DNA from: Pseudomonadota bacterium
Lineage (GTDB): Bacteria > Pseudomonadota > Alphaproteobacteria > Rhizobiales > Xanthobacteraceae
Length of the DNA stretch: 35,901 nucleotides
Direction: 5' to 3'
Assembly (NCBI GenBank): GCA_018971625.1
Contig: JAGXAJ010000046.1
Location: forward strand, 1 to 35,901
Shown: piece after piece, positions 15,668 to 24,360 of the stretch
Position numbering within the stretch: position 1 is the first letter of the stretch
How the letters are laid out: every line of letters begins with the position of its first letter
Notes under the pieces: model-generated
What the model was told of the DNA's origin: nothing
The model's input: only the letters and a program-made list of their open reading frames with translations
Databases searched by the model: none
Translations under genes and position numbers: made by a program

Positions 15668-16089
15668 AAGTTCTCTCCCTGCTGGCTGAAAAGGCTTTGT
15701 GACATTGAGCCGACCTTGAAATGACACTGTCTTCCATCGCTGCTCGGGCACGTGGCCTCGCTGCGCTCATTGGAGCACGCGACATCATGCTGCTTCGGCA
15801 TTGAAGACGGAAATTCATCCCAAGCCAAGGACAATTCAGGATTGCCAAGCACTCCCTCGTTCAGTCGTTGCTAGGTGGCAATCATCAAAATGGAGAACGA
15901 CATCTCCATGAACGCCGGACAGTTTTTTAGCTAGAGCTTCTGTAGGCGTGTTTGGTCGAGACAGCCTAATGCTCGCTCTGGAAGCCTGCAACGGACGCAC
16001 TATAAGTCTGCTAAAAACAGATCGACTCAATCTTACTCGCTGTTGCAACTCCTCTCGGGGAAATTCGTCTCCATGTATCGGGCTTGTCG
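15668..16089. other. Divergent intergenic region before the antiporter
   Basis: Contains a palindrome ATGGAGA (15890-15896)/TCTCCAT (15903-15909) and a wider ATTGCCA/TGGCAAT repeat (15841-15847 and 15877-15883). A T run at about 15924-15929 follows. I checked it for a fluoride aptamer and did not find the required elements. No gene is seen. Confidence 0.45.
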
Positions 16090-17217
16090 ATGTCCAATCA
16101 GCATTCGTATCTTCTATTAACGGCTGCGATGTGGATCGGCCTCGGTCTTTTTGCGTCCATATTATCGAATGTCACGGCAACATCTGTCGCTCTCAGCGAG
16201 ATTCTGGTCGGCGCTGCAATCGCTAACACATTCGGGTTACATTCCGCGCCTTGGATCGACTATCTTGCCGGGTTTGGCGCCATCGCGCTCGCTTTCCTGA
16301 GTGGAGCTGAAATTCGAATTTCTGCCGCCTGGACTCGCGCTTGGGTCACTCTTACGATCGGCATAGCATCCTTCGCTGCACCCTTTGTTGGGGTTTTCCT
16401 ATTCACAACGATTTTCGCCGGCTGGACTGCGTGGCAAGCGCTTATTGCAGCGATTGCCCTTTCTACAACCTCGGTTGCTCTCGTCTATGCGATCGTATTA
16501 GAGAGGGGACAAAGCGAGAGCCAGGTTGGTCAAACCGTGCTGGCAGCGCGGTTCGTCAATGACATAGGCACGATAGCAGCGCTTATTATAGTAACGGCCG
16601 CCATCGACTATCGGCTTTTAAGTCTACTATGTGGAACCCTGATTTTTGCTCTGGCAATACCTGCGGTAGCTCCGTGGTGCGTTCGATCCGAACGAACCAC
16701 TTCGGAAGCCGATGTTCGCTTCTTGGTGCTTGTCCTATTGCTTATTGGTGGGCTGGCAGAATTCTCCAATGTGGAGGCGGTCGTTCCTGCTTATATCGTG
16801 GGAGTTTCGTTATCGCCGACCTTGCAGAACCACGAGGCGACCGTGAAGAAGCTTCGGACGCTGGCTTTCTCTTGCTTGACACCGTTTTATTTCCTTCGGG
16901 CCGGTTCTCTTGTTGACTTGAGCCAATGGCAAGACATTGCCGCGATGAGTGCGATACTATTAACAATAAAGATTGCCACCAAGTGCGCTTCCATCGTGCC
17001 GCTGACCTACGCTTTCAAGATGCAAACTAGCGACGGTTGGTCCGTCGCCTTGTTGATGTCGACTGGGCTAACATTTGGGACAATTACGGCATCTGTCGGG
17101 TTAGCGCATGGCATCATCAATCGACGACAATACGCTGCGCTTGTCATCGCCGTTATCGTTAGTGGAGCATTCCCGGCCTTTATTGCCGACCGAATTCTCA
17201 AGTCTCGATCTTCTTGA
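16090..17217 (+). CDS. CPA2-type Na+(K+)/H+ antiporter (375 aa)
   Basis: A polytopic membrane protein of about 11-12 helices, of the monovalent cation:proton antiporter-2 fold (KefB/NapA-like transport domain without the nucleotide-binding RCK tail). Family marks include EILVGAAIANTFGL near residue 40, the LSGAEI helix, the ALSTTSVALVYAIVLE segment and the paired VNDIGTIAALI (equivalent to the ND ion-binding pair) near 155. The start is ATG 16090, two codons after a possible TTG. It would exchange protons for sodium or potassium across the inner membrane. Antiporters are known fluoride-riboswitch associates in other bacteria. Here the nearest switch (RS3) is downstream, so direct fluoride control is not shown. 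Confidence 0.9.
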   Translation: MSNQHSYLLLTAAMWIGLGLFASILSNVTATSVALSEILVGAAIANTFGLHSAPWIDYLAGFGAIALAFLSGAEIRISAAWTRAWVTLTIGIASFAAPFVGVFLFTTIFAGWTAWQALIAAIALSTTSVALVYAIVLERGQSESQVGQTVLAARFVNDIGTIAALIIVTAAIDYRLLSLLCGTLIFALAIPAVAPWCVRSERTTSEADVRFLVLVLLLIGGLAEFSNVEAVVPAYIVGVSLSPTLQNHEATVKKLRTLAFSCLTPFYFLRAGSLVDLSQWQDIAAMSAILLTIKIATKCASIVPLTYAFKMQTSDGWSVALLMSTGLTFGTITASVGLAHGIINRRQYAALVIAVIVSGAFPAFIADRILKSRSS

Positions 17218-17267
17218 CCACTTTTGCTGTCTTCCCTTCCTTCGGAGAGACATTAGATGAGTTTCGA

Positions 17268-17296
17268 TTGTCATATTGAGAGTCTTGTGATAAAGT
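17268..17296 (+). promoter_or_regulatory. Promoter of RS3
   Basis: TTGTCA (17268-17273), a 17-base spacer and TAAAGT (17291-17296), placing the start of transcription within a few bases of the RS3 aptamer at 17305. Confidence 0.6.
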
Positions 17297-17304
17297 TTTT
17301 TGTT

Positions 17305-17372
17305 GGGATGGAGTCCCCCTAAACCGCCGAAAGGCTAATGACTCCTACTGCGGCGCCGATCGCGCAGTAGGA
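17305..17372 (+). promoter_or_regulatory. Fluoride riboswitch RS3
   Basis: GGGATGGAGTCCCCC hairpin, AAACCGCC, GAAA loop, GGCTAATGACTCCTACTG. All core elements of the crcB motif are in place. The 3' strand CTCCTACTGC (17342-17351) is exactly complementary to GCAGTAGGAG (17363-17372), so a strong alternative hairpin can compete with the pseudoknot. No T run follows, which suggests Rho-dependent or translational control. Confidence 0.94.
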
Positions 17373-17517
17373 GCCCATCTTATCCCATGTTATTGGGGTG
17401 GTTAGCGCACTCAACGCGCGAGGACTTCTCCCGAAATCGCTCCGCAGGACAGGTGAATGTCAGCCGAGGGCACATTGCCTCTTGCTGCTGTCCATTGGAT
17501 TGAAGGAGCGACCGCCG

Positions 17518-17670
17518 ATGACCATAGCCGACAATTTTCCTATTGATGCCCGATGCGTCGGCCGCAAAGAGCAGCTAAGCGCGTGGACATGCCACGTCGG
17601 AAAATGTCCAAGTACGGGGCGTCACTACTCGCGCAAGCGAACAGAAGCGGCCCTTTACGCACTGCAATAA
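17518..17670 (+). CDS. Small cysteine-containing protein behind RS3 (50 aa)
   Basis: A 50-residue protein with ATG 17518 and AAGGAG 8 bases upstream. The frame could be extended upstream to a GTG at 17398. It has three cysteines (residues 13, 25 and 30) in a basic, tyrosine- and histidine-containing context (TCHVGKCPSTGRHYSRKR), which might bind a metal. I do not recognise a family. It begins 146 bp after RS3, and its TAA overlaps the next ATG by one base, so the two small genes are translated together. Fluoride-induced expression is expected from position. Confidence 0.62.
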   Translation: MTIADNFPIDARCVGRKEQLSAWTCHVGKCPSTGRHYSRKRTEAALYALQ

Positions 17671-17882
17671 TGCGATCCGACATGACGTCACATCGTGAAA
17701 AATGCCTTGCGCGTGCCGCCATCTGTCGCCGCGAGGCTAAGTTCGATTTGGGGCGGCGCGAGTACTGGCTCGAAATAGCGGCGGAATGGACTCGCCGCGC
17801 GGATCAAGTGTCACCGCATTCGGAGGCGACCCATGAGGTCAACAAGGGTAGACTGATCCCGAAGCCATCGGGGCCGACATGA
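17670..17882 (+). CDS. Small helical protein coupled to the previous gene (70 aa)
   Basis: The product reads MRSDMTSHREKCLARAAICRREAKFD and EYWLEIAAEWTRRADQV, a pattern common among small conserved hypotheticals in Bradyrhizobium: two amphipathic helices with many R, E and W residues. The ATG overlaps the stop of the upstream gene (TAATG). It is the second gene of the RS3 leader operon. There is no membrane segment. Function is unknown. Confidence 0.68.
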   Translation: MRSDMTSHREKCLARAAICRREAKFDLGRREYWLEIAAEWTRRADQVSPHSEATHEVNKGRLIPKPSGPT

Positions 17883-17963
17883 TTTGTCTGAGGCACTGTC
17901 AAAGTTCTGTCGTGTCATGGGGACGATATAACACTTCGATATCTTGCTCGGAGGAAGCATTCC

Positions 17964-18164
17964 ATGCTTAACGCAGAAATAGTTGCATTATTGCGTGCGG
18001 TCCTCGAGGACGTCTGCGCAGATGTTTCTCGCTGTGAGACCTCTGCAAGAACGCATGTGGCATCCATGCTGCTGGAAGCAGCTTCTAAAGGCGACACATC
18101 AACTGAGGACCTTCGCGAAGTAGCCCAAAAGGCCCTTGAGAACGCGCCGAGAATCTCGATATAG
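17964..18164 (+). CDS. Small hypothetical protein (66 aa)
   Basis: Reads MLNAEIVALLRAVLEDVCADVSRCE, then ARTHVASMLLEAASKGDTSTEDLREVAQKAL: two amphipathic helices with no membrane segment. Proteins of this type are frequent unannotated neighbours in Bradyrhizobium accessory DNA. The ATG 17964 is preceded by GGAGGAAG, a strong ribosome site. It lies 81 bp after the RS3 pair, same strand, and may be on the same fluoride-controlled transcript. Function unknown. Confidence 0.72.
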   Translation: MLNAEIVALLRAVLEDVCADVSRCETSARTHVASMLLEAASKGDTSTEDLREVAQKALENAPRISI

Positions 18165-18365
18165 AAGCTGCCTTGGTATTCCGAAACGCCAGAAGCGTTG
18201 TGAAAGGGAAGTCTGACGGTGACAACACGGGTCAACGCTTGAAGCGGCATTTGAGAGTATGCTCGGCGCTTCATCCGGAACTTCTGCTTTAGGTTGACCG
18301 ACAACGGTTTTCTACGAGCAACTGCTTGGGCTTTAACCCGCGCGTGCATGGAGATGGGGCAGCCT

Positions 18366-20222
18366 CTAGCAGCTTGGATATGAGCGACAAGCGATAGGCT
18401 CGGCCGTCTCTGCCACTCTGTCTTGAACTCGGAGAAGGTCGCTGATCTGGCTGCCGGACAAGGTTTCGCACTCAAGCAGGCCTTGCGCCAACATCTCCAA
18501 GTCTTGGCGTTTCTGCTCGATAATCCGCTTTGCCTCGTTACAGCCCTCCTCGACTAGACGCTTTATTTCCATGTCGATCTTCTGCGCGGTCAATCGCGAT
18601 AGGTCCTGTTGCCGCATGACAGATTTTCCAAGGAATACTTCCTCGTCAGCCTTTCCGTAAGCGACGGCTCCGAGCGCCGGGGAGAACCCCCAACGAGTTA
18701 CCATCATGCGTGCGAGCTGCGTTGCCTGTGCGATATCGGATTCCGCACCAGACGTTATCTTGTCGGAACCAAAAATGACCTGTTCGGCGACACGGCCACC
18801 CATCATGATGGCTAGCCTGGCAGTCATCTGCGCGTAACTTGTCGACAGTTGATCGCGTTCCGGTAGCTGTAGAACCATGCCAAGTGCTCGTCCACGCGGA
18901 GTGATTGTCACTTTATGCAAAGGATCCGCAGCCGGAACGTTTAACGCCACGATGGCGTGACCGCCCTCGTGGTAGGCAGTCAGCATTTTCTCTTCCCTGG
19001 TCATGACGAGCGACTTGCGCTCTGCACCCATCATCACCTTATCCTTGGCGTCATCAAAATCGGATTGAATAACCCTAGATCTGTCGCGACGAGCCGCGAT
19101 CAAAGCGGCCTCGTTAACGAGGTTCATTAGATCCGCTCCCGAGAATCCGGGTGTTCCGCGAGCGATGATCTTGAGATTGACATCTGGCGCGAGCGGTACT
19201 TTACGGACGTGCACCGCTAGAATTTTCTCGCGGCCGATAGTATCCGGAGAAGGAACCACGATTTGCCGATCGAAGCGACCTGGGCGAAGCAGCGCGTTAT
19301 CGAGTACATCGGGACGATTAGTAGCGCCGATAATAATAACGCCGTTGTTCGTCTCAAAACCGTCCATCTCGACGAGCAGCTGATTGAGTGTCTGTTCGCG
19401 TTCATCGTTGCCGCCACCAAGTCCTGCGCCGCGACGGCGGCCGACGGCGTCGATCTCATCGATGAAAACGATACATGGCGCTTTCTTCTTCGCCTGCCCG
19501 AACATGTCCCGGACGCGGCTTGCACCCACGCCAACGTACATTTCGACGAAGTCGGATCCCGAGGTTGTAAAGAAGGGTACGCCCGCCTCGCCCGCAACCG
19601 CACGAGCGATCAAGGTCTTGCCGGTCCCCGGCGGGCCGACGAGCAATACACCTCGGGGAATGCGTCCTCCCAAATCGTGAAATCTCACGGGATCACGTAG
19701 GAATTCAACTATCTCCTCAAGATCCGCTCTGGCTTCATCGACACCGGCGACTTCCTCGAACGTAATACGTTCCCGTGAATCTGTCAGTAACCTAGCACGG
19801 CTCCTGCCGAAGCCAAATGAGTTGCCCCAGATGCTTCCCATTTGGCGCTGCATCCCTATCCAGACCCCTATAACGAAAAGCAGCGGCAGCCATTGAAGTA
19901 CCAAAGAGACGAACCACGGCGTTGCAGAATCTGGCGGCCCTGCCTTGATCGCCACGCCTTTGGAATAAAGCCGATCAACCAGATTGGTATCGTTGGGCGC
20001 ATAGGTGGTAAACGCACGGCCGTCACTAAATCTCCCACGAATGCTGTTCTCATGGATTGAGACCTCTTTCACTCGTTTAGTGTCCGTCATCTCCAGAAAT
20101 TGGGAGAAAGGAACGTCAATCACCGTCGCTTGCTGACTTGTCCCGCTCAACAGAACGGTTGAAAGCGCGAGAAGCAGCATTAGCATTACCCAGGGAAGAA
20201 TGATGAGGTCTTGTTTTTTCAT
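18366..20222 (-). CDS. ftsH: ATP-dependent zinc metalloprotease FtsH (618 aa)
   Basis: A membrane-anchored AAA+ protease that pulls out and degrades damaged membrane proteins. It has two N-terminal membrane helices (about 8-26 and 102-123) around a periplasmic domain. The AAA domain has Walker A GPPGTGKT at 196-203, Walker B IVFIDEID at 251-258 and an SRH with RPGRFDRQ. The protease domain has the zinc site HEGGH at 418-422, and the length is normal. I prefer ATG 20222; an in-frame TTG at 20255 adds 11 residues. It differs in setting from housekeeping ftsH, which normally follows tilS. It lies behind RS4 and two tiny genes on the same strand, so it may be fluoride-induced to clear HF-damaged membrane proteins (inference). 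Confidence 0.95.
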   Translation of the reverse strand: MKKQDLIILPWVMLMLLLALSTVLLSGTSQQATVIDVPFSQFLEMTDTKRVKEVSIHENSIRGRFSDGRAFTTYAPNDTNLVDRLYSKGVAIKAGPPDSATPWFVSLVLQWLPLLFVIGVWIGMQRQMGSIWGNSFGFGRSRARLLTDSRERITFEEVAGVDEARADLEEIVEFLRDPVRFHDLGGRIPRGVLLVGPPGTGKTLIARAVAGEAGVPFFTTSGSDFVEMYVGVGASRVRDMFGQAKKKAPCIVFIDEIDAVGRRRGAGLGGGNDEREQTLNQLLVEMDGFETNNGVIIIGATNRPDVLDNALLRPGRFDRQIVVPSPDTIGREKILAVHVRKVPLAPDVNLKIIARGTPGFSGADLMNLVNEAALIAARRDRSRVIQSDFDDAKDKVMMGAERKSLVMTREEKMLTAYHEGGHAIVALNVPAADPLHKVTITPRGRALGMVLQLPERDQLSTSYAQMTARLAIMMGGRVAEQVIFGSDKITSGAESDIAQATQLARMMVTRWGFSPALGAVAYGKADEEVFLGKSVMRQQDLSRLTAQKIDMEIKRLVEEGCNEAKRIIEQKRQDLEMLAQGLLECETLSGSQISDLLRVQDRVAETAEPIACRSYPSC

Positions 20223-20377
20223 TGGGATCGACCACGCGAATGCCGATTTGTGCAACGCCGAATTGCTTCTGGTAAGCCTACTCTAAGTTCAACTTCACGT
20301 ACGTATGCTTGTCGCTCGTACAAATGAGCTCGAAGCAACACCCAACTCAAAACCTTTTCGCAGGAGCTGCAACGACG

Positions 20378-20527
20378 TTAACAGAAGCGAACTCGTTCTG
20401 ACGTGCGGCGCCTTTTAACAAACGCGCGGATCATCGATGAACTGTCCCTTGTTTCTGTGCCGCGCCTCCCTTGGCGAACAATTTGGCTGCGCGCCTCACG
20501 CTGTCTTTTAATTACGTCTGCCATCAT
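20378..20527 (-). CDS. Tiny basic protein between RS4 and ftsH (49 aa)
   Basis: Starts at ATG 20527 (or 20524) with AAGGAAG 4-5 bases upstream. The product is very basic (VIKRQREARSQIVRQGRRG, then RAFVKRRRTSERVRF) with about 13 arginines. I do not recognise it. It could bind nucleic acid or the membrane surface. It lies between the tiny exported peptide and ftsH in the RS4 transcript. Confidence 0.45.
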   Translation of the reverse strand: MMADVIKRQREARSQIVRQGRRGTETRDSSSMIRAFVKRRRTSERVRFC

Positions 20528-20587
20528 AGGCTTCCTTTGTAGTGCGAACCTGGCCTCAGGTTCGCTGTTCTTTCTGCAGCTGCCCAT

Positions 20588-20701
20588 CTATCCCTGGGCG
20601 CAAAGACTCGGATCACACCATGATGGCTCCGCCAGCGAGTTGACGGCCAGCAAAAGCAGAGCTGCGGTGCGGAGGCTCACTTTTGAAAATAGCGAGGTCA
20701 T
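20588..20701 (-). CDS. Tiny exported peptide directly behind RS4 (37 aa)
   Basis: A short gene not easily picked up by length filters. From ATG 20701 it reads MTSLFSKVSLRTAALLLLA and ends VNSLAEPSWCDPSLCAQG. This is a basic N-terminus, a hydrophobic core and a likely signal-peptidase site near SLA-EP, leaving a mature peptide of only about 14 residues with two cysteines that could form a disulphide. AAGGAG lies close upstream (3 bases). An in-frame ATG at 20719 adds six residues. It is the first gene after RS4, 86 bp away. A role in the periplasm during fluoride stress is inferred only from position and signal peptide. Confidence 0.5.
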   Translation of the reverse strand: MTSLFSKVSLRTAALLLLAVNSLAEPSWCDPSLCAQG

Positions 20702-20787
20702 AGTCTCCTTCACTGACATGGCCGACGGCTCACGCTCCGCAAGGAGCGCGCCTCTCAGGTATGACCATAGCAGTGGGGACAGTCGAA

Positions 20788-20853
20788 ACTCCTGCTACGG
20801 TAGAGCAGCAGGAGTCATCAGCCTCTCGGCGGTTTCGGGGGGACTCCTTCCCC
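20788..20853 (-). promoter_or_regulatory. Fluoride riboswitch RS4
   Basis: Read on the minus strand: GGGGAAGGAGTCCCCC hairpin, GAAACCGCC, GAGA loop, GGCTGATGACTCCTGCT. The 3' strand is mirrored exactly by AGCAGGAGT, forming the alternative hairpin. One core base differs: AAGG where the other copies have ATGG, so ligand affinity could be changed. It leads to the tiny exported peptide, the basic peptide and ftsH. Confidence 0.9.
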
Positions 20854-20859
20854 ACAGTT

Positions 20860-20888
20860 AATCTACGCGCTGTCCCTAGCCAGCACAA
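20860..20888 (-). promoter_or_regulatory. Promoter of RS4
   Basis: On the minus strand, TTGTGC, a 17-base spacer and TAGATT, ending about 7 bases before the aptamer. This spacing matches the promoter-to-aptamer distance at RS3, RS5 and RS8. Confidence 0.55.
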
Positions 20889-21609
20889 GTAGTGAATTCA
20901 GCCGCCACGTGATCGAATGGATGGTGACAGCCATCCCCAAGTAGTTGGGTTGATTCTTAATTGTCCGGACTGGCGTCGGGGCAGAATACCGGTCGCCCGC
21001 TTCCGACTTTCAAGTGAGTTGGGCCTAACTTCAAGTCAAGCTGCTCCACTACGATCTTCAATTCCATCGCATCGCGAACATAACTCTCTCCTATCGATAA
21101 CATCTTCGCAACGATCTCAACCGAGGGCTCATTTCAATCCAACAAAATCCAACGCGCGTTAAGCTTGATCGAAAGCCAAGTTCAAATTCTCGATTTCACC
21201 GCAAGGTAGTTCGCTCTCGGGGAGCAAACGATTGATTGGCATAGCCGTTTTCCCCATGCCGGACATACCACGCAAGGAAAACCCGCCACCGAAATGCGAT
21301 AGCCCACCATTGCCGCGTGTTAGGCAATGTGTCGGATGTCATGCCCGCTTGAGAACGCCGCACCAATGCTTGGTTGTCGAGACGGTGACTTTTAGGCGAG
21401 GTTCAGCCGCTGGAAAGCTTTACAAAAGCGAATCAAAGATTCCGTGAGCAAGGCTTTCGACGCCGGCACCAGCTTAACTGGCCCAGGCATTTTGACCGAT
21501 AGCAGCTTCTGCCTATTGACGGCACGACGAGCTTTCGCCTTAAAGGCAAACGGCATGCGGCCCGTTTGCTATTCGACGCGCCTAGATATCGCGGAGTCAA
21601 GAACGAACA
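20889..21609. other. Long intergenic region
   Basis: No convincing gene. A plus-strand frame (about 21256-21447) contains QCVGCHARLRTPHQC with a possible cysteine pair and might encode a 60-residue protein, but it lacks a clear ribosome site and I do not annotate it. This region separates two divergent modules. Confidence 0.4.
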
Positions 21610-22365
21610 CTACGGATCATCGCATCGACGGATGGTTCCAAAGCAATGATCCCAAACCGTCGTGGTGACGCCATAGTTCGTCTTAGCAAATTTGTGGTGA
21701 CTATTGTGATGCCTTAGCAACGTTTTAGGTAGAAGATCAGGCCGCTGGTGTGCACAGTGATGAATGAGTAAGTAATAGGCGTATGCTCCCAAGACGCCGG
21801 CTAGGACGGTGCCCCCTATTATCCAAAAGAGCATTCCAAAGCAGATCCAGATCTGCCAAACGAACTCGTCTGGTGCTTTGCTAGGAAATGTGTGATGGAC
21901 CCGGTGGCGCAACGGCGCGAGATAATGCAAGACAAAGCGATGGCAAAGATATTCGCCGAGCGTCCATATAATCACGCCGATTACAAAAGAGACACTATTG
22001 TCACCAACTGACGCTGCATTAAAAGCAGCTAAGGCAATAGACAAGGTCGACGTGATTGCTATTTCACCAATAAGCACAATTGGTAAAGTCTGGAAAAGAT
22101 CCGCGTTGGGAAGACGCACTATATTTTTGGTTCTCTTGTTGCAGAAATCGAGTACGGCTTTTGAAGAACGATTGCACGTTAGGACCAGGTCCCGATGGAG
22201 GGGGTACACGCTTAAACGCACGTCGGGACGATCTGTACCGATATTGATTTCGTTGTTCGCAGATGAAGTATGGCGAGCTACTTCTGGTGACCCTTGCAAT
22301 GTCTGCCTCCTACGACTTGGCAACATCTGTAGCGCTACTGCTCTGAGCGATGATAGAACCAACAT
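21610..22365 (-). CDS. Sterol-desaturase/fatty-acid-hydroxylase family membrane protein
   Basis: A 251-residue (upper limit) membrane diiron enzyme. The histidine boxes are HRFVLH and HRVHH in the first half (about 155-170), then HHCAH and HHNSHH (about 210-230), followed by NYGVTTTVWDHCFGT, the family's typical end. Four hydrophobic helices surround these. Such enzymes add hydroxyl groups or double bonds to lipid chains at the inner membrane. The true start is unclear, since the first 60 residues lack homology features and ATG 22365 is only the longest option. It follows the cyclopropane-fatty-acid synthase on the same strand, 356 bp away. Together they point to membrane lipid remodelling, perhaps under RS5. 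Confidence 0.85.
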   Translation of the reverse strand: MLVLSSLRAVALQMLPSRRRQTLQGSPEVARHTSSANNEINIGTDRPDVRLSVYPLHRDLVLTCNRSSKAVLDFCNKRTKNIVRLPNADLFQTLPIVLIGEIAITSTLSIALAAFNAASVGDNSVSFVIGVIIWTLGEYLCHRFVLHYLAPLRHRVHHTFPSKAPDEFVWQIWICFGMLFWIIGGTVLAGVLGAYAYYLLIHHCAHQRPDLLPKTLLRHHNSHHKFAKTNYGVTTTVWDHCFGTIRRCDDP

Positions 22366-22721
22366 GCGGCTTAGTTATTTCATCTCTCAAATCACCCATT
22401 TCCTGCTTTTTATCTAGGCATTGCCTCAGTCCGGCTGCGAGCCGTCACAAGCACGATCTTCCCATTTGCGAGTTCGAGTGCGTCATGATGCGAGGGTTGA
22501 TAGTCAACGTCGCCCCCATCGCAACCACGTCAACTTCGAACCAATGCGAGCAATGCCGAGCCTCGCGCAAGGAATGGACTCACACGAGCCGGTGATCGCA
22601 CCTATCATTGATCGCAAAAGAGACGTGTGGGCCATGCAGCGATAAGGTTCGTCAACGATATGATAAGTCCGTGTGAACAGGCAGCCATGGCTTGAGAATC
22701 GTTGCTGGTACTTCGATCAGT
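22366..22721. other. Gap between the hydroxylase and cfa genes
   Basis: No gene or clear terminator is seen. Short plus-strand frames lack support. A separate hydroxylase promoter may lie here. Confidence 0.4.
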
Positions 22722-23945
22722 TTACCCTGCAGCTATCAGTCCACCGGCAGTCTCAGCTTCAAACATGTAGTTCCGGCTGGGGGGTATCGTATCTACTTTC
22801 CTTGCGAGCTGAGCTTGGAACACCATCAGGCCCGCATAGCGAAAGCGCATTTCGCTGGCCGCCAGGTAGAACTCCCACATCCTTCTGAAATGAAGGTCGT
22901 AGGTCGAATTTAGTTGTATCGCATGCGCCAGAAAGCGCTCTCGCCATATTCGAAGCGTCTTCGCATAGTGGAGTCGAAGTATCTCAAGATCAGTGAGCCA
23001 TAGTCCGGCTCGCTCTATCTGGGGAAGAACCTCCGACAGGGCCGGGATATAGCCTCCGGGAAAGATATGTTTCCGAATCCACGCACTTGTGAGTTCTGGA
23101 CCATGCATTCTGCCGATCGAGTGTAATACTGCAACGCCCTGGTCCGTCATCAGATCATGAACCTTTTCAAAAAACGTTCGGTATTGCGGTGCTCCGACAT
23201 GCTCAAACATGCCAACCGAGACGATACGATCGAACTGGCCCTGTACAGCGCGATAGTCCCATAGTGAAAACGAGACTCGATCCGCCAGGCCTGCTTGCGC
23301 CGCTCTCTGTTGCGCTATCCGAAGCTGCTCAATCGACAGCGTAACGCCAAGGACGTTCACTTTCTCTGTACGAGCAATCTCGATAGCTAGCCCTCCCCAG
23401 CCACAACCAATATCAAGCACTCGTTGCCCGGGTTCGAGAAGAAGCTTAGCGATGATATGACGCTTCTTCTTGTGCTGCGCCTGCTCGAGCGAAAGCGAGG
23501 GCCGAGAAAAGTAGGCGCATGAATACTGCAAGTCGGAGTCGAGGAAGCTTCGGTAAAGCTCAAGAGAGAGGTCGTAATGGTGAGCGGCGTTCGTCCTCGC
23601 GATCGCAGCAGTGTTGTGCTGCTGGAGACGACGCAACGTCGCGGTCGCAATCCGAAACCATATGCCCCGCCTGCACTGCAGTCGGAGTTCGAGATTGTGT
23701 CCACAGAGATCGAGAAAATCCGAGAGTGAGCCTTGGTCAAACGCGAGCTGCCCCTGCATGTAGGCTTCACCCAGATAAAAGCTTGGCCAAATTGCCAACT
23801 TCAAGGGCAAGCTCGAATTCGTCAGTCGCACAGCGACATCTGGAGTATCTGCTGCCGCCTCACCAAATGAGTAGCGAGAACCATCAGCATAGGTGATGGT
23901 CAGACGTCCGCGGCGGATGAAGAGGCGTAAAAACTGGTTCAGCAT
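22722..23945 (-). CDS. cfa: Cyclopropane-fatty-acid-phospholipid synthase
   Basis: Transfers a methylene group from S-adenosylmethionine to unsaturated acyl chains of membrane lipids, a change known to lower proton permeability and help acid survival. The 407 residues have the N-terminal lipid-binding part (1-110), then HHYDLSLELYR and YSCAYF (141-146). The SAM loop VLDIGCGWGG is at 176-185, with the SVGMFEHVG and KHIFPGGYIP motifs after it. All expected CFA synthase motifs are present. The start ATG 23945 has a modest GAG upstream. RS5 ends only 51 bp upstream on the same strand, so this gene is directly fluoride-controlled by position. Undissociated HF enters cells as a weak acid, which gives a plausible reason. 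Confidence 0.95.
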   Translation of the reverse strand: MLNQFLRLFIRRGRLTITYADGSRYSFGEAAADTPDVAVRLTNSSLPLKLAIWPSFYLGEAYMQGQLAFDQGSLSDFLDLCGHNLELRLQCRRGIWFRIATATLRRLQQHNTAAIARTNAAHHYDLSLELYRSFLDSDLQYSCAYFSRPSLSLEQAQHKKKRHIIAKLLLEPGQRVLDIGCGWGGLAIEIARTEKVNVLGVTLSIEQLRIAQQRAAQAGLADRVSFSLWDYRAVQGQFDRIVSVGMFEHVGAPQYRTFFEKVHDLMTDQGVAVLHSIGRMHGPELTSAWIRKHIFPGGYIPALSEVLPQIERAGLWLTDLEILRLHYAKTLRIWRERFLAHAIQLNSTYDLHFRRMWEFYLAASEMRFRYAGLMVFQAQLARKVDTIPPSRNYMFEAETAGGLIAAG

Positions 23946-23995
23946 GGACGTTCTCGAGGACCGCCCGCATGCAGGAAAGGATCACCCATAGTGAA

Positions 23996-24064
23996 GCTCC
24001 TACGCGTTGCTGCAACGTAGGAGTCATCAGCCAGCTCGGCGTTTAAGGGGAGAACTCCATTCCC
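23996..24064 (-). promoter_or_regulatory. Fluoride riboswitch RS5, in front of cfa
   Basis: On the minus strand: GGGAATGGAGTTCTCCC hairpin, TTAAACGCCGAGCTGGC stem, TGATGACTCCTACG. The 3' strand is matched by CGTAGGAG for the alternative hairpin. It ends 51 bases before the cfa start, so this pairing of switch and gene is direct. Confidence 0.93.
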
Positions 24065-24070
24065 TGCTCG

Positions 24071-24099
24071 ATATTTTCCCGGTTCAAACAGTTCGTCAA
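24071..24099 (-). promoter_or_regulatory. Promoter of RS5
   Basis: Minus-strand TTGACG, 17-base spacer, AAATAT, ending 7 bases before the RS5 aptamer. The -35 matches consensus at five of six positions. Confidence 0.6.
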
Positions 24100-24190
24100 G
24101 AGGCGCGAAGCGCCCACCCGGTCAAGCATGTTCTCGCTTATCTGGGCGTAACGACGCGATCACTGCTTTCGAAAGCATTATTCATTGGCT

Positions 24191-24358
24191 TTACTTTTTT
24201 ATCGCCCGCCACTCCGCGAAGGCGGCTATCAAGCCGAGAGTCCCGCAGATGATCATAATCTCTCGTGCCGAATCCGTCGTATAGGCAAGAATGGCGAGCA
24301 GCCACATCCCGCCACAATACCAAATCGCGATTTTTAGCGAAGCCGGAAGTCTGTCCAT
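24191..24358 (-). CDS. Small two-helix membrane protein behind RS6 (55 aa)
   Basis: Starts at ATG 24358; the longer frame is only the riboswitch read as protein. The product is MDRLPASLKIAIWYCGGMWLL..., with a first membrane helix at about 9-27, a short TTDSARE loop and a second helix at about 32-48, ending WRAIKK. It is unrecognised. It resembles small inner-membrane stress proteins in size and layout. RS6 lies just upstream. Its ribosome site (AAGGGGCG) is inside a 7-bp hairpin (24361-24381), so translation may be gated too. It has its own switch, separate from that of cfa, which suggests its dose matters in fluoride stress (inference). Confidence 0.68.
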   Translation of the reverse strand: MDRLPASLKIAIWYCGGMWLLAILAYTTDSAREIMIICGTLGLIAAFAEWRAIKK

Positions 24359-24360
24359 GT

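Noticed and set aside
15887..15945. Possible ninth fluoride aptamer upstream of the antiporter (ATGGAGA ... TCTCCATGAACGCC)
   Set aside because: The GGAG lies in the stem and not in the loop, and the GGCTGATGACTCC strand is absent. It may be a plain palindrome.
20403..20861. 152-codon plus-strand frame over RS4
   Set aside because: Antisense to the riboswitch and small minus-strand genes, with no ribosome site.
21256..21447. Possible 60-aa protein with CVGC pair
   Set aside because: No clear ribosome site and random-looking composition; kept only as a note in the gap entry.
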